DNA of 64,000 nt from Diphasiastrum complanatum. Taxonomy: Eukaryota; Streptophyta; Lycopodiopsida; Lycopodiales; Lycopodiaceae. Made by a program: the position numbers and the translations under genes. The notes under the pieces are model-generated. The model did no database searches. It was not told the origin of the DNA and saw nothing but the letters and a program-made list of their open reading frames with translations. Each line of letters begins with the position of its first letter. The first letter of the stretch is position 1. The stretch covers positions 5,273,246 to 5,337,245 of the forward strand of contig CM055101.1 of assembly GCA_029204225.1 (NCBI GenBank). The letters run 5' to 3'. Positions 11,319-23,896 of this stretch are shown one piece after another.

Positions 11319-11915
11319 ATTAGGCGGCCAAATGTGCAGGTTTTGCCAGATTTAGAAGAGATTTGTGGGCGAGTTTGCTTTTGTAGCATTCCAATCAAGT
11401 TTCTAGCTAAAAATCTTGTTGATTTATGTGTAGAAATTGGATCTTTGTGATCAAAACATCATTTGTATGCATTTCAATTGAAGTAGGGCGAATTCCCTCT
11501 GTACTTATCAGAATAAGGAGACAAAAATTGTTTTGGAAAGAGGGAGATGCAAGATCCAACAAGATCCTATTAGTTTTCCATTCTAGCATATAGTTTTTTG
11601 ATTCAATTTCTTGCTTCTTCATGTCAAAAACTTCAAAATTGATGTAACCCTCTGATTTTCAGTTTGCTGAATGATTCAAGAGTGTATTTCAATCTTAGGA
11701 GTGAGGGAAAAGCAAGTATATTGAGGTTTGGTCTTGGTTTGATCAAGAAATCATAAAACTAGTGGCTAAAATTGAGGAAAAAGTGAGGAAAAGAGAGAAA
11801 AAGTAAGGTTTTAGGTTCCAAATCTTTGTGATTTCTTCTTGTGTTTCATTTGTTGATTCAAGAGAGTGCTTAGTGCATTGGAACAGGTCAAAGATCAGAG
11901 ATCAATCATTGCAAC

Positions 11916-14900
11916 ATGGCTACAAATGGAGGCTACATGTTGGAAAGCAATGATAGGCTTACCTCCCTCAACTATTCTACTTGGAAAGTAAGGATGGAGT
12001 CTTTGCTTGAGATGAATGAGTTGATGGATATTGTTGTAGGTGTGGAGGAGAGACCTTTGGCACCTCAAGAACAATTGAGGTATGACAAGAGGGCAAAGAA
12101 AGCCCTTCACATGATCAAGATGAATGTGACAAATGAGCTTATCAAAGAGGTTGGTAAGTGCACATCATCTAGTGAAGCTTGGGAAGCCTTGAAGAAGGTT
12201 TATGAATCCAAGTCTACTTCTAGAGTGTTGACTTTAAGAAGGCAAATCTTTTCTTGTATGCAAAAGAAGAGTGAGAATGGACATGCTTTTGTTTTGAGAG
12301 TTAAAGCATTGAATGATGAGTTAGCATGCATTAATGATGGCATAAATAATGAGGAGCTTGTTCAAGTGATTCTCAATGGCTTGTTGGATGATCATGCTAA
12401 TCTTGTTCAAAGTTATGCTATCCAAAAATGTTTACCAAGTGTTGGAGACTTGCAAGAGGTCTTGTTGGCTGAAGAATTCAGGTTGCAAGCAAGAGTGGGA
12501 GCATCTTCTACATCTCAAGGAGGAGAAGAGGAGGCAATGTTCTCTAAAGGCAAGTTCAAGGGCAAAGGTAAAAGCAATTGGTCTAAAGGGCAAGACCAAG
12601 GTGAGCACTCTACTTTTGGCAAAAAGAAGGATAGATCTAAGCTAAAATGTTTCTATTGTGGAGTCAAAGGGCATTTTGCTAGTGATTGTTTTAAGAAAAA
12701 GAGGGATCAAGGGGAAAAGCAAACCAATCTAACTATTGATGAGGGTGGGGATGAGCTTCTTTCAAATGATGCTTTTGTTATGTCATCTTGCTTGTTGGCT
12801 AATCATGGAGACATTGATCCTTGGTGGATTGATAGTGGAGCCACTTCTCATATGACATATCATAAAGAGTATTTTTCATCTTTAATGGCATTTGATGGTG
12901 ATAGGAAGGTAATCTATACCGCAAATGATGGTGAGTGTACAATCAAGGGGATTGGCACAATTCCTATTTCACTTTCTACAAATAGGAATATAGAATTGAA
13001 AGATGTTTTGCTCATTCCATCCATTACCAAGAACTTACTTAGTGTAAGCCAAATGCTTGACAAAGGATTCAAAGTTGAGTTTGATGGTGATGCTTGCTTG
13101 ATCAAAAAGGGGTGTAGTATCATTGCAAAAGGGAAAAGGCAAGGGAAATTGTTCAAGCTTGATGCATGTGTTGTTGCTAACCAAGTTGGATGCATGGCAA
13201 ATGAACAAATGTCAATTCAAGAGGTATGGCATAAAAGGATGGGACATCTCAACTACAAGGCCTTGGAGGTAATAGCCAAAAAGGAGGTAGTAAGGGGACT
13301 TCCCAAGTCTCTTACTTGCTTGAATCATGTTTGTGAAGAATGTGCTTTGTCTAAATCACATAGATTGCCATATACTAGATCTATATCTAGATCTAAGATG
13401 CCTTTTTCTCTCTTGCATTCGGATATTCATGGTGTTACTACAATTAGCAATGGAGGTGCTAAGATGTATGTAACTTTCATTGATGATTTTAGTAGATTTT
13501 GTTGGGTTTATCTACTAAAGAGCAAGGATGAGGTGTTTGATGTGTTTGTCAAGTTCAAAGTTGCTATTGAGACTCAATTTACAACCAAAATCAAATGCTT
13601 GAGGAGCGACAATGGTGGTGAATACATTTCTAACAAATTCAAAGCCTTTTGCGATGAGCATGGGATCAAGAGGGAGTACACATGTCCAAGAACACCACAA
13701 CAAAATGGAGTGGCCGAGAGGAAGAATAGAACCTTGTGTGAGAGTGCAAAGGCAATGAGATTGAATGCTAATCTTCCTAAACCTTTTTGGAGTGATGCTT
13801 TGTTGTGTGCAAATTTCCTATGCAATAGATGGCCAAGTGTTGTATTGGAAGGAAAAACCCCTTTTGAAGCTTTGTTTGGTACGAAGCCTAATGTCAAGTT
13901 TCTAAGAACTTTTGGATGCATTTGCTACTTCAACATTACTCTTGATGATAGAACTAAGGAGGATCCATCTTCAAGAAAGGGCATTTTTGTTGGTTATAGT
14001 GAAGTAAGCAAAGCATATAGGATTTATGTTCCTTCAATCAAGAAAGTGTTCACAAGTAGGGATGTCATTTTTGATGAAAGTAACATTCCAAAAGTTGTTT
14101 CAAGTGATGATGGTGTTGTTGCAACTAATGTGCTTGATGACAATGGAGTTGATGACACATTGGATGTGGATGTTGAAGAAGCCTCTTCAAGTCAAATTCC
14201 AAGGAGAACTCCAAGGCATAAAGTGAAACCCTCAAGGCTCACTTATGATGGCAAAGGTAAGCAAGTGGTGGATGGATCCAACTATGCTTTCCTAACTTCT
14301 TTTGATGTACCTTCATGTGTAGATGAAGCAAGGCAAGAAGAGGAATGGATCCAAGCAATGGATCTTGAGTTTGAAGCACTTATGAAGAACAACACATGGA
14401 GATTGGTGGAGCTTCCAAAGGGCAAAAGTGCAATTGGATGCAAATGGATCTTCAAGGTAAAGACAAATCAAGATGGATCTATCAACAAGTTGAAGGCAAG
14501 GTTGGTGGCTAAAGGTTATGCTCAAGAGCATGGCATTGACTATGAGGAAACCTTTGCACCCGTGGCAAAGATGGTGAGCATAAGAGTAATCATTTCCCTT
14601 GCAACTCTTTATGGATGGGATCTTTGGCAATTAGACATTTCTAATGCTTTCTTGAATGGTGATCTTGAAGAGGAAGTCTACATGGAGCAACCCGAGAGCT
14701 ATGTTTCTCATAGCAAGCCTAATCATGTGTGTTTTCTACAAAAAAGTTTGTATGGTCTTAAGCAAGCACCAAGGAGTTGGTATGCTAGGCTTAACTCTTT
14801 TCTACTTTCTCAAAACTTCACTATGAGTGAGTATGATCATTCACTTTACTTTAGAATTAGTGCTAATGATGTTACAATCCTTCTAATTTATGTGGATGAC

Positions 14901-15866
14901 ATTATTTTAAGTGGAGGGAACAAGGAAGATATAGAAGATATCAAGAAAGCACTAAAAAAGGAATTTGAAGTGCATGATCTTGGTCTTTTGAGCTATATCT
15001 TAGGAATAGAAGTAATTAGAACTTCTCAAATCACTTTTATTTCACAAGAGAAGTATGCTATTTCTATTCTCAATAGATTTCATATGGTAGATGCAAATCC
15101 TATTGATACACCTATGGAATCACATGTAAAGCTAACTATAAGAGGTAATGAAAGATCCTTCGAGGACATTACTCTCTATAGGAAGCTAATAGGTTCTCTT
15201 ATATATCTAACCATCACAAGACCTGATTTATCTTATTGTGTTGGTAGATTAAGCCAATTCATGCAAGATCCTAGCATAGAACATTGGAAACTAGGAAAGA
15301 GGATCTTGAGATACATCTCGGGAACAAAAGATTTTGGCATTGTTTATAGAGGCTCATCACCTAACTTATTTGGTTTTTCAGATTCAGATTTTGCAGGAGA
15401 CCTTATGGATAGAAAATCCATAAATGCACATGCTATTTTCATAGGTGATGGAGCTATCTCATGGATGTCGAAGAAACAAGCAACTATATCACTTTCTTCT
15501 AGTGAGGCCGAGTACAAAGCTTTGACATCATGCACAAAGGAGATGGTGTGGATCAAGAGGATGATTATGGAGCTTCATTTGCTGGATTTTTCAGAGAGTC
15601 CAATCATCTTTTGTGACAACCTTTCAGCCCAAAGTCTAGCAAGCAATCCGGTTTTCCATGCAAGGAGCAAACATATCGAGGTGGCTTACCATTTTGTGAG
15701 AGAACAAGTGTTGGCAAAAGAGATCAAGCTTGAACATGTCCCATCAAAGGAATGTGTGGCTGATATCTTTACCAAAGCATTGGGAAAGGACTTATTTTTC
15801 AAGCATAGAACAAGTCTTGGTGTACTTTCTAAATCTATGCTAAAACTAGTTGAAGAGGGAGTGTGA
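11916..15866 (+). CDS. Copia gag-pol polyprotein (1316 residues), intact
   Basis: A single open frame. Gag starts at MATNGGYMLESND and has a UBN2-type capsid region. The zinc knuckle CFYCGVKGHFASDC spans residues 245-258. Protease has DSG at 306-308. Integrase has the HHCC finger from His439/His444 and catalytic Asp503, Asp565 and Glu601, a D,D-35-E spacing. RT has YVDD at 992-995. RNase H has Asp near 1156 and Glu near 1197. The length is normal for plant copia. The stop codon (15,864-15,866) lies just inside the 3' LTR. There are no internal stops or missing catalytic residues, so it should be functional if transcribed. Related remnants lie at 41.6-42.3, 44.5 and 57.4-58.7 kb. Confidence 0.97.
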   Translation: MATNGGYMLESNDRLTSLNYSTWKVRMESLLEMNELMDIVVGVEERPLAPQEQLRYDKRAKKALHMIKMNVTNELIKEVGKCTSSSEAWEALKKVYESKSTSRVLTLRRQIFSCMQKKSENGHAFVLRVKALNDELACINDGINNEELVQVILNGLLDDHANLVQSYAIQKCLPSVGDLQEVLLAEEFRLQARVGASSTSQGGEEEAMFSKGKFKGKGKSNWSKGQDQGEHSTFGKKKDRSKLKCFYCGVKGHFASDCFKKKRDQGEKQTNLTIDEGGDELLSNDAFVMSSCLLANHGDIDPWWIDSGATSHMTYHKEYFSSLMAFDGDRKVIYTANDGECTIKGIGTIPISLSTNRNIELKDVLLIPSITKNLLSVSQMLDKGFKVEFDGDACLIKKGCSIIAKGKRQGKLFKLDACVVANQVGCMANEQMSIQEVWHKRMGHLNYKALEVIAKKEVVRGLPKSLTCLNHVCEECALSKSHRLPYTRSISRSKMPFSLLHSDIHGVTTISNGGAKMYVTFIDDFSRFCWVYLLKSKDEVFDVFVKFKVAIETQFTTKIKCLRSDNGGEYISNKFKAFCDEHGIKREYTCPRTPQQNGVAERKNRTLCESAKAMRLNANLPKPFWSDALLCANFLCNRWPSVVLEGKTPFEALFGTKPNVKFLRTFGCICYFNITLDDRTKEDPSSRKGIFVGYSEVSKAYRIYVPSIKKVFTSRDVIFDESNIPKVVSSDDGVVATNVLDDNGVDDTLDVDVEEASSSQIPRRTPRHKVKPSRLTYDGKGKQVVDGSNYAFLTSFDVPSCVDEARQEEEWIQAMDLEFEALMKNNTWRLVELPKGKSAIGCKWIFKVKTNQDGSINKLKARLVAKGYAQEHGIDYEETFAPVAKMVSIRVIISLATLYGWDLWQLDISNAFLNGDLEEEVYMEQPESYVSHSKPNHVCFLQKSLYGLKQAPRSWYARLNSFLLSQNFTMSEYDHSLYFRISANDVTILLIYVDDIILSGGNKEDIEDIKKALKKEFEVHDLGLLSYILGIEVIRTSQITFISQEKYAISILNRFHMVDANPIDTPMESHVKLTIRGNERSFEDITLYRKLIGSLIYLTITRPDLSYCVGRLSQFMQDPSIEHWKLGKRILRYISGTKDFGIVYRGSSPNLFGFSDSDFAGDLMDRKSINAHAIFIGDGAISWMSKKQATISLSSSEAEYKALTSCTKEMVWIKRMIMELHLLDFSESPIIFCDNLSAQSLASNPVFHARSKHIEVAYHFVREQVLAKEIKLEHVPSKECVADIFTKALGKDLFFKHRTSLGVLSKSMLKLVEEGV
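15851..15861 (+). other. Polypurine tract
   Basis: TGAAGAGGGAG sits directly before the TG of the 3' LTR and overlaps the last codons of the polyprotein. It is the plus-strand primer site for reverse transcription. The decayed relative read on the minus strand at 41,570-41,580 has the same motif. Confidence 0.9.
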
Positions 15867-16514
15867 AAAATTGTCAACTAGTAGTATTTTCCTAACTTGA
15901 GATTTTGTAGGCCTATGGCCAAATAAAAGTTAGAGATAGGTTCATACATGTATGTAGAGGCCCAAAGTATGTGTACACTACTTTTGAGGTCACATTAATT
16001 AGAGGAGGTCGAGTGTGGAGCTCTTCTATTGGCTCATAATTTGGTGCATTCCTATTTGACCAAATTTCTAGGTATATGGGTGAATCCTATTGGACCCCAA
16101 TTTTAGCCTATCATAAGACAAGTGGCCAAGAGGCACTATGGCTGCTATAAATAGCCATCTCCACGAGTATGTACATATCTCATTTTCATTCTATTGAATG
16201 AATGTTATGCTCTTTGAAGGTCCATCTTCTTCTCTCTCACTTTTTTGTTCATATCTTGCATTCTAGCCACTAGAATTGTGATTTCTTTGTTGCTATGGCT
16301 TCACACGTGTGAAATGCAGGTTGTAGGCTCTGAAGTACGGACAGGGACAGCAAGTTTCTGTTTGTGGAAGCTTATGATCAGATTTTGATGTTTAGTTGAT
16401 GTTTAGTATGCTTAACATCACAATTTCTATCATTTTTTCAATCTAGATGTGCATAACTTCCATGGCCAAGATCTTTATGAAACTTTAGCATCTTTTGGAT
16501 CTGAGTTTTTCACA
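15862..16514 (+). repeat. 3' LTR of the intact copia
   Basis: 653 bp, indistinguishable by eye from the 5' LTR. It is followed by ATATG, the second copy of the target duplication, then CACAGGAAG of the host sequence. A TATA box lies at 16,146-16,153. Confidence 0.95.
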
Positions 16515-16519
16515 ATATG

Positions 16520-17673
<1,154 letters not shown>

Positions 17674-17999
17674 GTTGATGGCACTTTTTGCATGCATGGT
17701 AGGTATGGTTGGTAGCTCAGCTTATGCTTTGGGAAGAACCTTAGGCAATGGACTGCCTATAAAAGATATGCTTGAGAGTAAGTTAATCATACGAAACCTA
17801 AATCAGTCAAAGATATTAGCTAAGCTCTAGTAAATTCCTAAAGATAAGACGACTTCTCGGAAGCCAATTTGATATTCACATAGGAAAAGCACACTTAATT
17901 AAATGAGAATGTATCAACCTTTAAACGGCAAATTTAGTGGAGGATATGTAAGCTTTTGTGGAAATAGAAACTAGCAGATGGGAGAAATACAAAGAGTTC

Positions 18000-18770
18000 C
18001 CAGAAATCAAGGCTCTTTGTAACAATGCTAAAGCCCTTTACCTCATTGAGCTTAAGCAGTATGGTTGTACATGGCTTCATGTCCCTTAACCTTGATGGTG
18101 TCACTGGGGAGTGTGCTAAAGTGGATCTTTTGCTTAGGCAGTCTCGGTTCCTCTATTTGGCGCTATAGGAAATGCATACTTATCCTGGCTGCTAGCTGCT
18201 TAATTTCTTGGAGTACTCTATCTTTCATAGGCTGGCTTGTAGAGGTGACACGGGTGAGCAGGTCACCGCCTTGGTTGTGCATCAAAGTTTGGTTGCATCT
18301 GCTATGGAAAAGATCATCCTAATTGGATCCTAGTTCAAGTGACAGAGGTGAGGTTGGGTATGGAGCCTTGGAGGGTTGGTGGAGTATGTACTTCAAAAAC
18401 AATTGGGATGAGCTTGTTGTGATGTGTAGTGCAAGCATCATGAATCCTTGGCTAGGTTGGTTCAAGATGAGCACCTTGTGCTTATAATGGGAGATTGGAA
18501 TATGTCGATCAAGGAATAAGTAAGTCTCCAAGTCTAATGGGTGGCTGAAGATGTTGAAGTTGATTGGCTCTCCCTGCATGTTTCATACCATGAGGGGCAG
18601 GGGCGAGTCGACAATTGATTAGATTTTAGTGAATGCAGCAGTCCCTGTGTTCACTCACCTGATGGTCGCCATGATAAGAGTGACCATTGGGTGATTGTGT
18701 TGAGTGTGCATTTGCTGCCCAAGGCTTTCCCTCCACCTGGTGCTCCCTCCCAAGCTAGGTAGACTTATCA
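18000..18770 (+). pseudogene. LINE endonuclease remnant
   Basis: Broken frames contain HLVLIMGDWNMSI (the GDWN block of APE-type LINE endonucleases), GRGESTIDWILVN, and about 60 codons later HDKSDHWVIVLSV, the C-terminal SDH block. The order and spacing fit the endonuclease domain of a plant L1-like LINE. Frameshifts separate the blocks. The right end abuts a minus-strand copia scrap at about 18,770. Confidence 0.5.
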
Positions 18771-19160
18771 CCATTTTCAATTTGCGCAACATTTTCAAAC
18801 TCCTAAAGTTTAGATGACCCAAGCGTCTATGCCATAAGTCACTTTGAGAAGATGTGGTTGTTACCAATCCATTAAATTTGGAAACCACTACATTTACCTT
18901 GTATAAGCCATATGACTTGTCACGGAAACCATTTGCAATCACCATGTAACCTTGTAAGTTTCTCCAATCCCACCAAAAACTTCGTCAGTAACCTAACCTA
19001 ATTCTTTGACACAAGCTAAAGTAAAGCTCTATGCTTAGTATCCCACTGAACAGCTTGCTTGCTCAACAAACCATTAAACGGTTCTTCGAATTCTCCAAGA
19101 ATTTGGTTCCAAGCTAACTTAGAACTGCTTCCAACCTTGGTGTTGATACCATATCACGAA
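18771..19160 (-). pseudogene. Internally deleted copia scrap
   Basis: On the minus strand 18,780-18,945 encodes SYGLYKVNVVV...LWHRRLGHLNFRSLKML, the pre-integrase HHCC region of copia. Near 19,143-19,155 the minus strand reads TGGTATCAACACC, a degenerate initiator-Met primer site. Only about 200 bp separate primer site and integrase, so gag and protease are deleted. The LTR would extend to the right from about 19,156, but its far end is not defined. Confidence 0.5.
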
Positions 19161-19735
19161 TTGTTCATGTAGTTTACAGTAGCTACATCCACATGCTAAT
19201 CATCACTTAGATTCACCAAGCATAAGGAGAGAGCACACACCAACTCCAAGAAACTCACACATAGAGTATATTCACAAAAGAGAAAAAAGTAGTACATATA
19301 GATAGTGTAAATTTTGGGGGTATTGTTGCATGGCAGTTCGGTCCCCGTGTCCCAAGTCACTATTAACCATGTTAAAAACCATATTGGCACGTATTGTGTA
19401 TAAAGACCAATGTAAGAAAATTGCTAAAAATGGCAACATTGGTCGAGTGTTCAAAAAAACTGGACTTACTCTGACAAATTTGTATCACTTATAATGTACA
19501 AAATGATTAGTAATTGCTTGAAAATTGTTAAGTTTGCGTAGCCTAGGCCCTGTACAATATTGGTACACTGTAGCTTGTAGCCTAATGAGAAATCACCAAT
19601 GGTTGTAAAGATGTTGAGCTAGTTAGCATTTAGTTTTTAAGTTGTAAGAGTATCTTGCATATTGTATTATGTATACTGTAACCTTTAATTCCAAAAGATA
19701 TGCACAAAATTGCTTTTTAAACTTTTTCAGGACTT
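19161..19735. other. Possible LTR debris, no gene
   Basis: No coding signal. It may hold the LTR that belongs to the copia scrap on its left. No duplicate is visible for comparison. Confidence 0.3.
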
Positions 19736-19739
19736 TAAG

Positions 19740-19950
19740 ACTATCCCTTTTGAACTTACTATTGCTCCCTCAACTTTCAATAGAATGTTGGATAGAGTTT
19801 TTAGGCCTTATCACAAGCATGTTGGCACTTTCTTTGATGACATTTTGGTTTTTAGTAACAACAAAAAGGAGACATCTTGACTTTTTTTTTAAGCTTTGCT
19901 GGAAAATGCTTGTATGTCAAATGGCAAGAAGAGAGAGTTTTTCCTTATCG
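19740..19950 (+). pseudogene. Ty3/gypsy reverse transcriptase fragment
   Basis: One frame reads PFELTIAPSTFNRMLDRVFR, then HVGTFFDDILVFSNN with the catalytic FFDD box, then after a stop a CMSNGKKREFF tail. This is the central RT block of a gypsy element of a different lineage from the chromodomain element at 26-32 kb. Both ends are lost. Confidence 0.7.
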
Positions 19951-19959
19951 TGCGCTAGT

Positions 19960-20724
19960 TAAGGGCAAACAGGAGGTGGTACTAAGGTACCCACTTTGGG
20001 TACAATTTGGCAGTCCTCTCTCTTGTCCCAAGCATAACCTAGCGGTGGATGATTTGTGCAATGTCTTTCATCTGGCCTTGTTGGATGTTGCATGGGAGTT
20101 GGGCCTCTTGTTGCCCCCAACTCGTGATCCAATACAACAACCACTATATAGAAACATACCAATTCAAGGACCAACTCATTGTGATGTTTAGCAAATGATT
20201 CACACCCTGCACTCTTGACACACTCAACCAATGGTCACTAATATGACCTATCAGAAAAGTTTAGCCCGCATGGAACATTATTAGGGTGCTCAATAACTTT
20301 GCTAGTAGAAGATTCAGATGCTTAAGGCATAGGTCGAGCATCTCCAATAGGAGGTTCAAGCTCTAATGACAAAAGTGCAACCTTTTCAGGAAGAGAATTG
20401 TTGTTTGAAATAGGAGAGTGTAGCCATTTGCAAGTTAGTTGGTGGTATTACAATTGAAATTCAACAGTTAGAACTGATAAACCAACTTTTGCACATGATC
20501 TATGGTGAGATGTCATCTGAGGCTAAGACAGGACTCTCTATAATGTCTGGGGAGGGGGCCATGAGCCACACAAATCTGCCTTTGCCTCTGCCTCTGTCTC
20601 TAGCTCTAGCAGACTGACTCATGCCCTGGCTAGATCTAACGCCTGACCCTCGAGATCTGCCCCTATCCCTACCCCTAGGTATCAGTGGGGCGACAGAGAT
20701 ACTGGGCGCACATGCTCCTAGCTC
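19960..20724. other. No gene recognised; may be 3' part of the hAT pseudogene
   Basis: No domain is visible. On the minus strand 20,560-20,690 is Arg/Gly/Ser-rich and could be low-complexity tail sequence of the hAT-like gene to its right. Confidence 0.3.
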
Positions 20725-21840
20725 CTAATCAAACCACACATACAAATCGGCTAGGCTGGTACCCTTGGCTTGTACATTGCGAGTGGACCTGCCATCAAAA
20801 AATCCCTCCGTGCTCGACATGGTCTCCAGTAGGCAGTCCAATGTCTCCTCAACTGGCTCTGCCTAGGTCTCTGCATCTGGACCAACATACCGGCGCCTAG
20901 GAGGGGTAGGAGAAATGTGTGTGAAGTCAAAGCCCGTTGTTGCCTCCTCCTGTCCATGGTCTACATCCTCTGATGTGTGCGCATGTTGATCCTACACATC
21001 GAGGACTCAATGTCAGTACATCCACAAAGCCAACACATTCAGAGAACACACAAGCAACACAAGAACTTATGATTTGTAATTACGACTTGAACCAAATACT
21101 TTCATTACCTGAGTAGGCATAGTAGACTCTGTTAGGGGTGTGTCGTCTAGAGCATCATGGTCAACTGCAATTGTGCTGCCACGGGCCTTGGGGGCCTGTC
21201 TAGTAACTCGTCTATGCCAGACTGCCTCGCCCTGGATATCCTCATAAATTTGGGCCATGATATCCTCCTCTGGTGCAGATGGCTCTATCCCATCCTGTAA
21301 GAAACATGATACAATGATCTGGGTTCACCTCCAAGATGGAAAGAGAACCCCTCCCCCTAACATGCCGTTGGTGTTGCAAAACACCAACCTCTCGCATTGC
21401 TCCACTGATAGCTTGTTGCGCTTTTTCATGTGAACAAGCACCCAGGTGTTCCAGTTTCTCTCACATGCCAATACGGAACAATCCTAGAAACAATATGCAC
21501 AATACAAGCGAGTAGGCACATTTCTCGAAAACACCACCTGCGATTGAAGAGAAGACTACGATGAACATCAAGAAAAAAAATATGGTAAATACCTGTGAGA
21601 GAACACGTAGCGCAAGCCTCATCAAAACTGGGGTGAGGTCCCCAAAAATACCCCACCATGTGACTGCACGAAGTCGGCTGTCTCTCTCCTTCGCCAACTC
21701 CCTCGAAAATGCTTCCACTGTTGGCTCTTGTATCTGCCGTACTGAACCTCCAACTCGTATAGCTTCCCCTGTCCCGTGTAGACCTATGACACATATGAGT
21801 CCCAATCACCTGATAGCTCCTCGACCTGCAGCTGGCTAGG
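20725..21840 (-). pseudogene. Spliced hAT-superfamily transposase, C-terminal exons, disabled
   Basis: Four minus-strand exons can be traced. The first ends at 21,593 with AVTWWGIFGDLTPVLMRLAL and a GTATTT donor. The next starts at 21,483 after TTTCTAG and reads CSVLACERNWNTWVLVHMKK, the hAT dimerisation signature. A third (21,109-21,294, DGIEPSAPEEDIM...) has TTACAG and GTAATG borders. A fourth (20,725-20,969) contains an in-frame TAG near 20,850. The donor of the second exon is uncertain. The N-terminal BED finger and catalytic exons are missing; copia pol lies to the right. Either an old hAT element or a once-domesticated hAT gene, now broken. Confidence 0.65.
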
Positions 21841-21994
21841 TTAGTTCTAAAATAGATGGAAAGAGCAGTATAATATCGCGAGTTTCTCACACGTCAAAGA
21901 CAGCCATTGTCTGATCAGAAATTGAGGAGTCAACAAGCATTCATCTACGTTATACACGGATAAAAAAGGTGTTGCTGCTATATTACACTGAAGC

Positions 21995-23862
21995 ACAATA
22001 GAATAGCAATAGAGAAGTGTCGTTAGACAAAATAAATGCATCATCTACGTAAATAGCTATGTGAACTGAATTGGTGCCTATATACTTCAAATAAACATTA
22101 CAGTCGACTGAATTGTTTGCAAGTCCCAATTGAATGAGATAAGAGTTGATTCTATCAAACCTTGCTCTTGCGACCTGTTTCAGACCATAGATTGCTTTGT
22201 GCAGCTTGCACACTTTGTGCTCTTGGCCTTTGACTTCGAATCCTTTCGGTTGGAAGGTATGCAGCTCCTCTTCAACGTTGTCGTTGAGAAATGTTGTCTT
22301 GACATCCATTTGGTGCATTTCAAGATCTTATGCAGCTGCTAACGCAATGAGAGTCCTGATTGACTGCATTTTGACAACGGGACTGAAAATTTTTTGATAA
22401 TCCACTCCTTGGACTTGAGTGAATTCTTTAGCCACCAGCCGTGCTTTCCATTTAGCAATGGAACCATCAGAGTTGATCTTCTTCTTGAAGATCCACTTGT
22501 TGTCTATAACTCTCTTGTGAGTGGGGAAGTTGACTAGTGTCCAGGTCTGATTCGTCAAAAGTGAGTTGTACTCGTTTTTCATAGCTTTTTGCCACTTCAT
22601 AGCATCCTTGGAGTTAATTGCTTCGGCTAGGCTCTCTGGTTCTTCTGATGAAGTCCAGAATGATTGAGGTGTATACCACTCAGGAACTGTCCGAGTCCGT
22701 GAGGATCTGCGGACGTTTGGTTGACCAAGATGCAATGATGCTTTTTCTTGAATTTCTCGAGATCTGTTCGAGCTAGCTTGGTTTGGTCTGATGACATGTA
22801 TTGTCGGCTGCTCGGCTTCTGTAGCTGTAGCTGCAGGTTATGTAGAAGAAACGTCATCGTTGGAATAATCCATGCTATGTAAAATAGGATGAAATGACAT
22901 AGCATCGTTTATCGATGGTTGTTTGAAATCGTAGTATGTATGTGCTTGAAATATTACATTCCTAGAGACAAATACTACATTGGTGGATGGATCGTATACT
23001 TTATAAGCTTTATATTCATCAGGATAGCCAATGAAAATACATTTATTTGTCCTATGATCCAGCTTCTTCCTAAGCTGTTTAGGAATGTGAACAAACCATA
23101 TATAACCAAAGATTTTTAAATGGCTGACACTAGTCTTGTGCCCATGCCAAACTTCATGAGGAGTTTTGTTGTTGAAAGCTTTGATGCTGGATCTATTCTG
23201 CACGTAACAGGTTGTGGCAGTAGCTTTTGCCCAGAATTTCGCAGGTAGATGTGACTGATGTACATGGATATGGCTGAGTTGAGAAGAGTTCGGTTCTTCC
23301 TTTCTACAATCCCATTCGGTTGAGGTGAATAGGAAGTGGTGAATTGTCTTCTAATGCCATGTTTAGCCATGTAGTCGGACATCTTGTTAGAGAGATATTC
23401 ACCGCCACCATCGATTCGTAGTGCCTTCACTTTTGTAGACGTTTGTGTCTCAGCCATGGCCTTGAATCTCTTGAAGTACTCAAAGGTTTCAAATTTGTGC
23501 TTAATGAACATGACTGTAGACCATCTAGAATAATCATCTATGAAAGTGATAGAATAGATTGCATCTCCTAAGGACAGAGTTGGCATTGGACCACAGAGAT
23601 CGCTATGTACAAGATCCAATACATGCTTTGTTTTGATGGAATGTGATTTGGGAAACTTGCTTCTAGAGTGTTTGCCATAGACGCATGATTCACAAAAGAA
23701 ATATTTCCTATCTAATGAAGGGAGATAAAATCCATCAACTAAGTTATTACAACGCATATAGAAAAGTGATCTTGTATTCACGTGTCGCCACAAATTGGCA
23801 TTATTGTTTACATTTTCATGTGAGATGTTAGCTAATGCAAAGCGTAGCTCATATAAACCAAG
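21995..23862 (-). pseudogene. Copia pol (integrase to RT), truncated
   Basis: Minus-strand reading starts at LGLYELRFALANI and gives the pre-integrase region with LWRHVNT, where the usual HKRLGH stretch has lost several residues. The integrase core follows (HSDLCGP, a RIDGGGEYLS Asp and VERKNRTL Glu). RT follows from ARLVAKEFTQVQGVDYQKIF to IYVDDAFIL near 22,020, where homology ends. RNase H and the LTR are missing. Several frameshifts occur. Its upstream neighbour on the other strand is a copia gag, so gag and pol now lie head to head. Confidence 0.85.
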
Positions 23863-23896
23863 AGACTGAGTGTATTCTATTTGTATTACTATTAAT

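Larger units (their letters stand above)
10654..16514 (+). mobile_element. Complete, apparently autonomous Ty1/copia retrotransposon
   Basis: Two 653-bp LTRs (10,654-11,306 and 15,862-16,514) enclose one uninterrupted gag-pol frame. The element is 5,861 bp and is bracketed by a perfect 5-bp target duplication, ATATG (10,649-10,653 and 16,515-16,519). The LTRs start TGTGAAAAATTG and end TTTTTCACA. Read side by side they look identical, which implies a very recent insertion. All parts needed for movement are present: LTR TATA box, primer site, gag, protease, integrase, RT, RNase H and polypurine tract. Confidence 0.97.
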
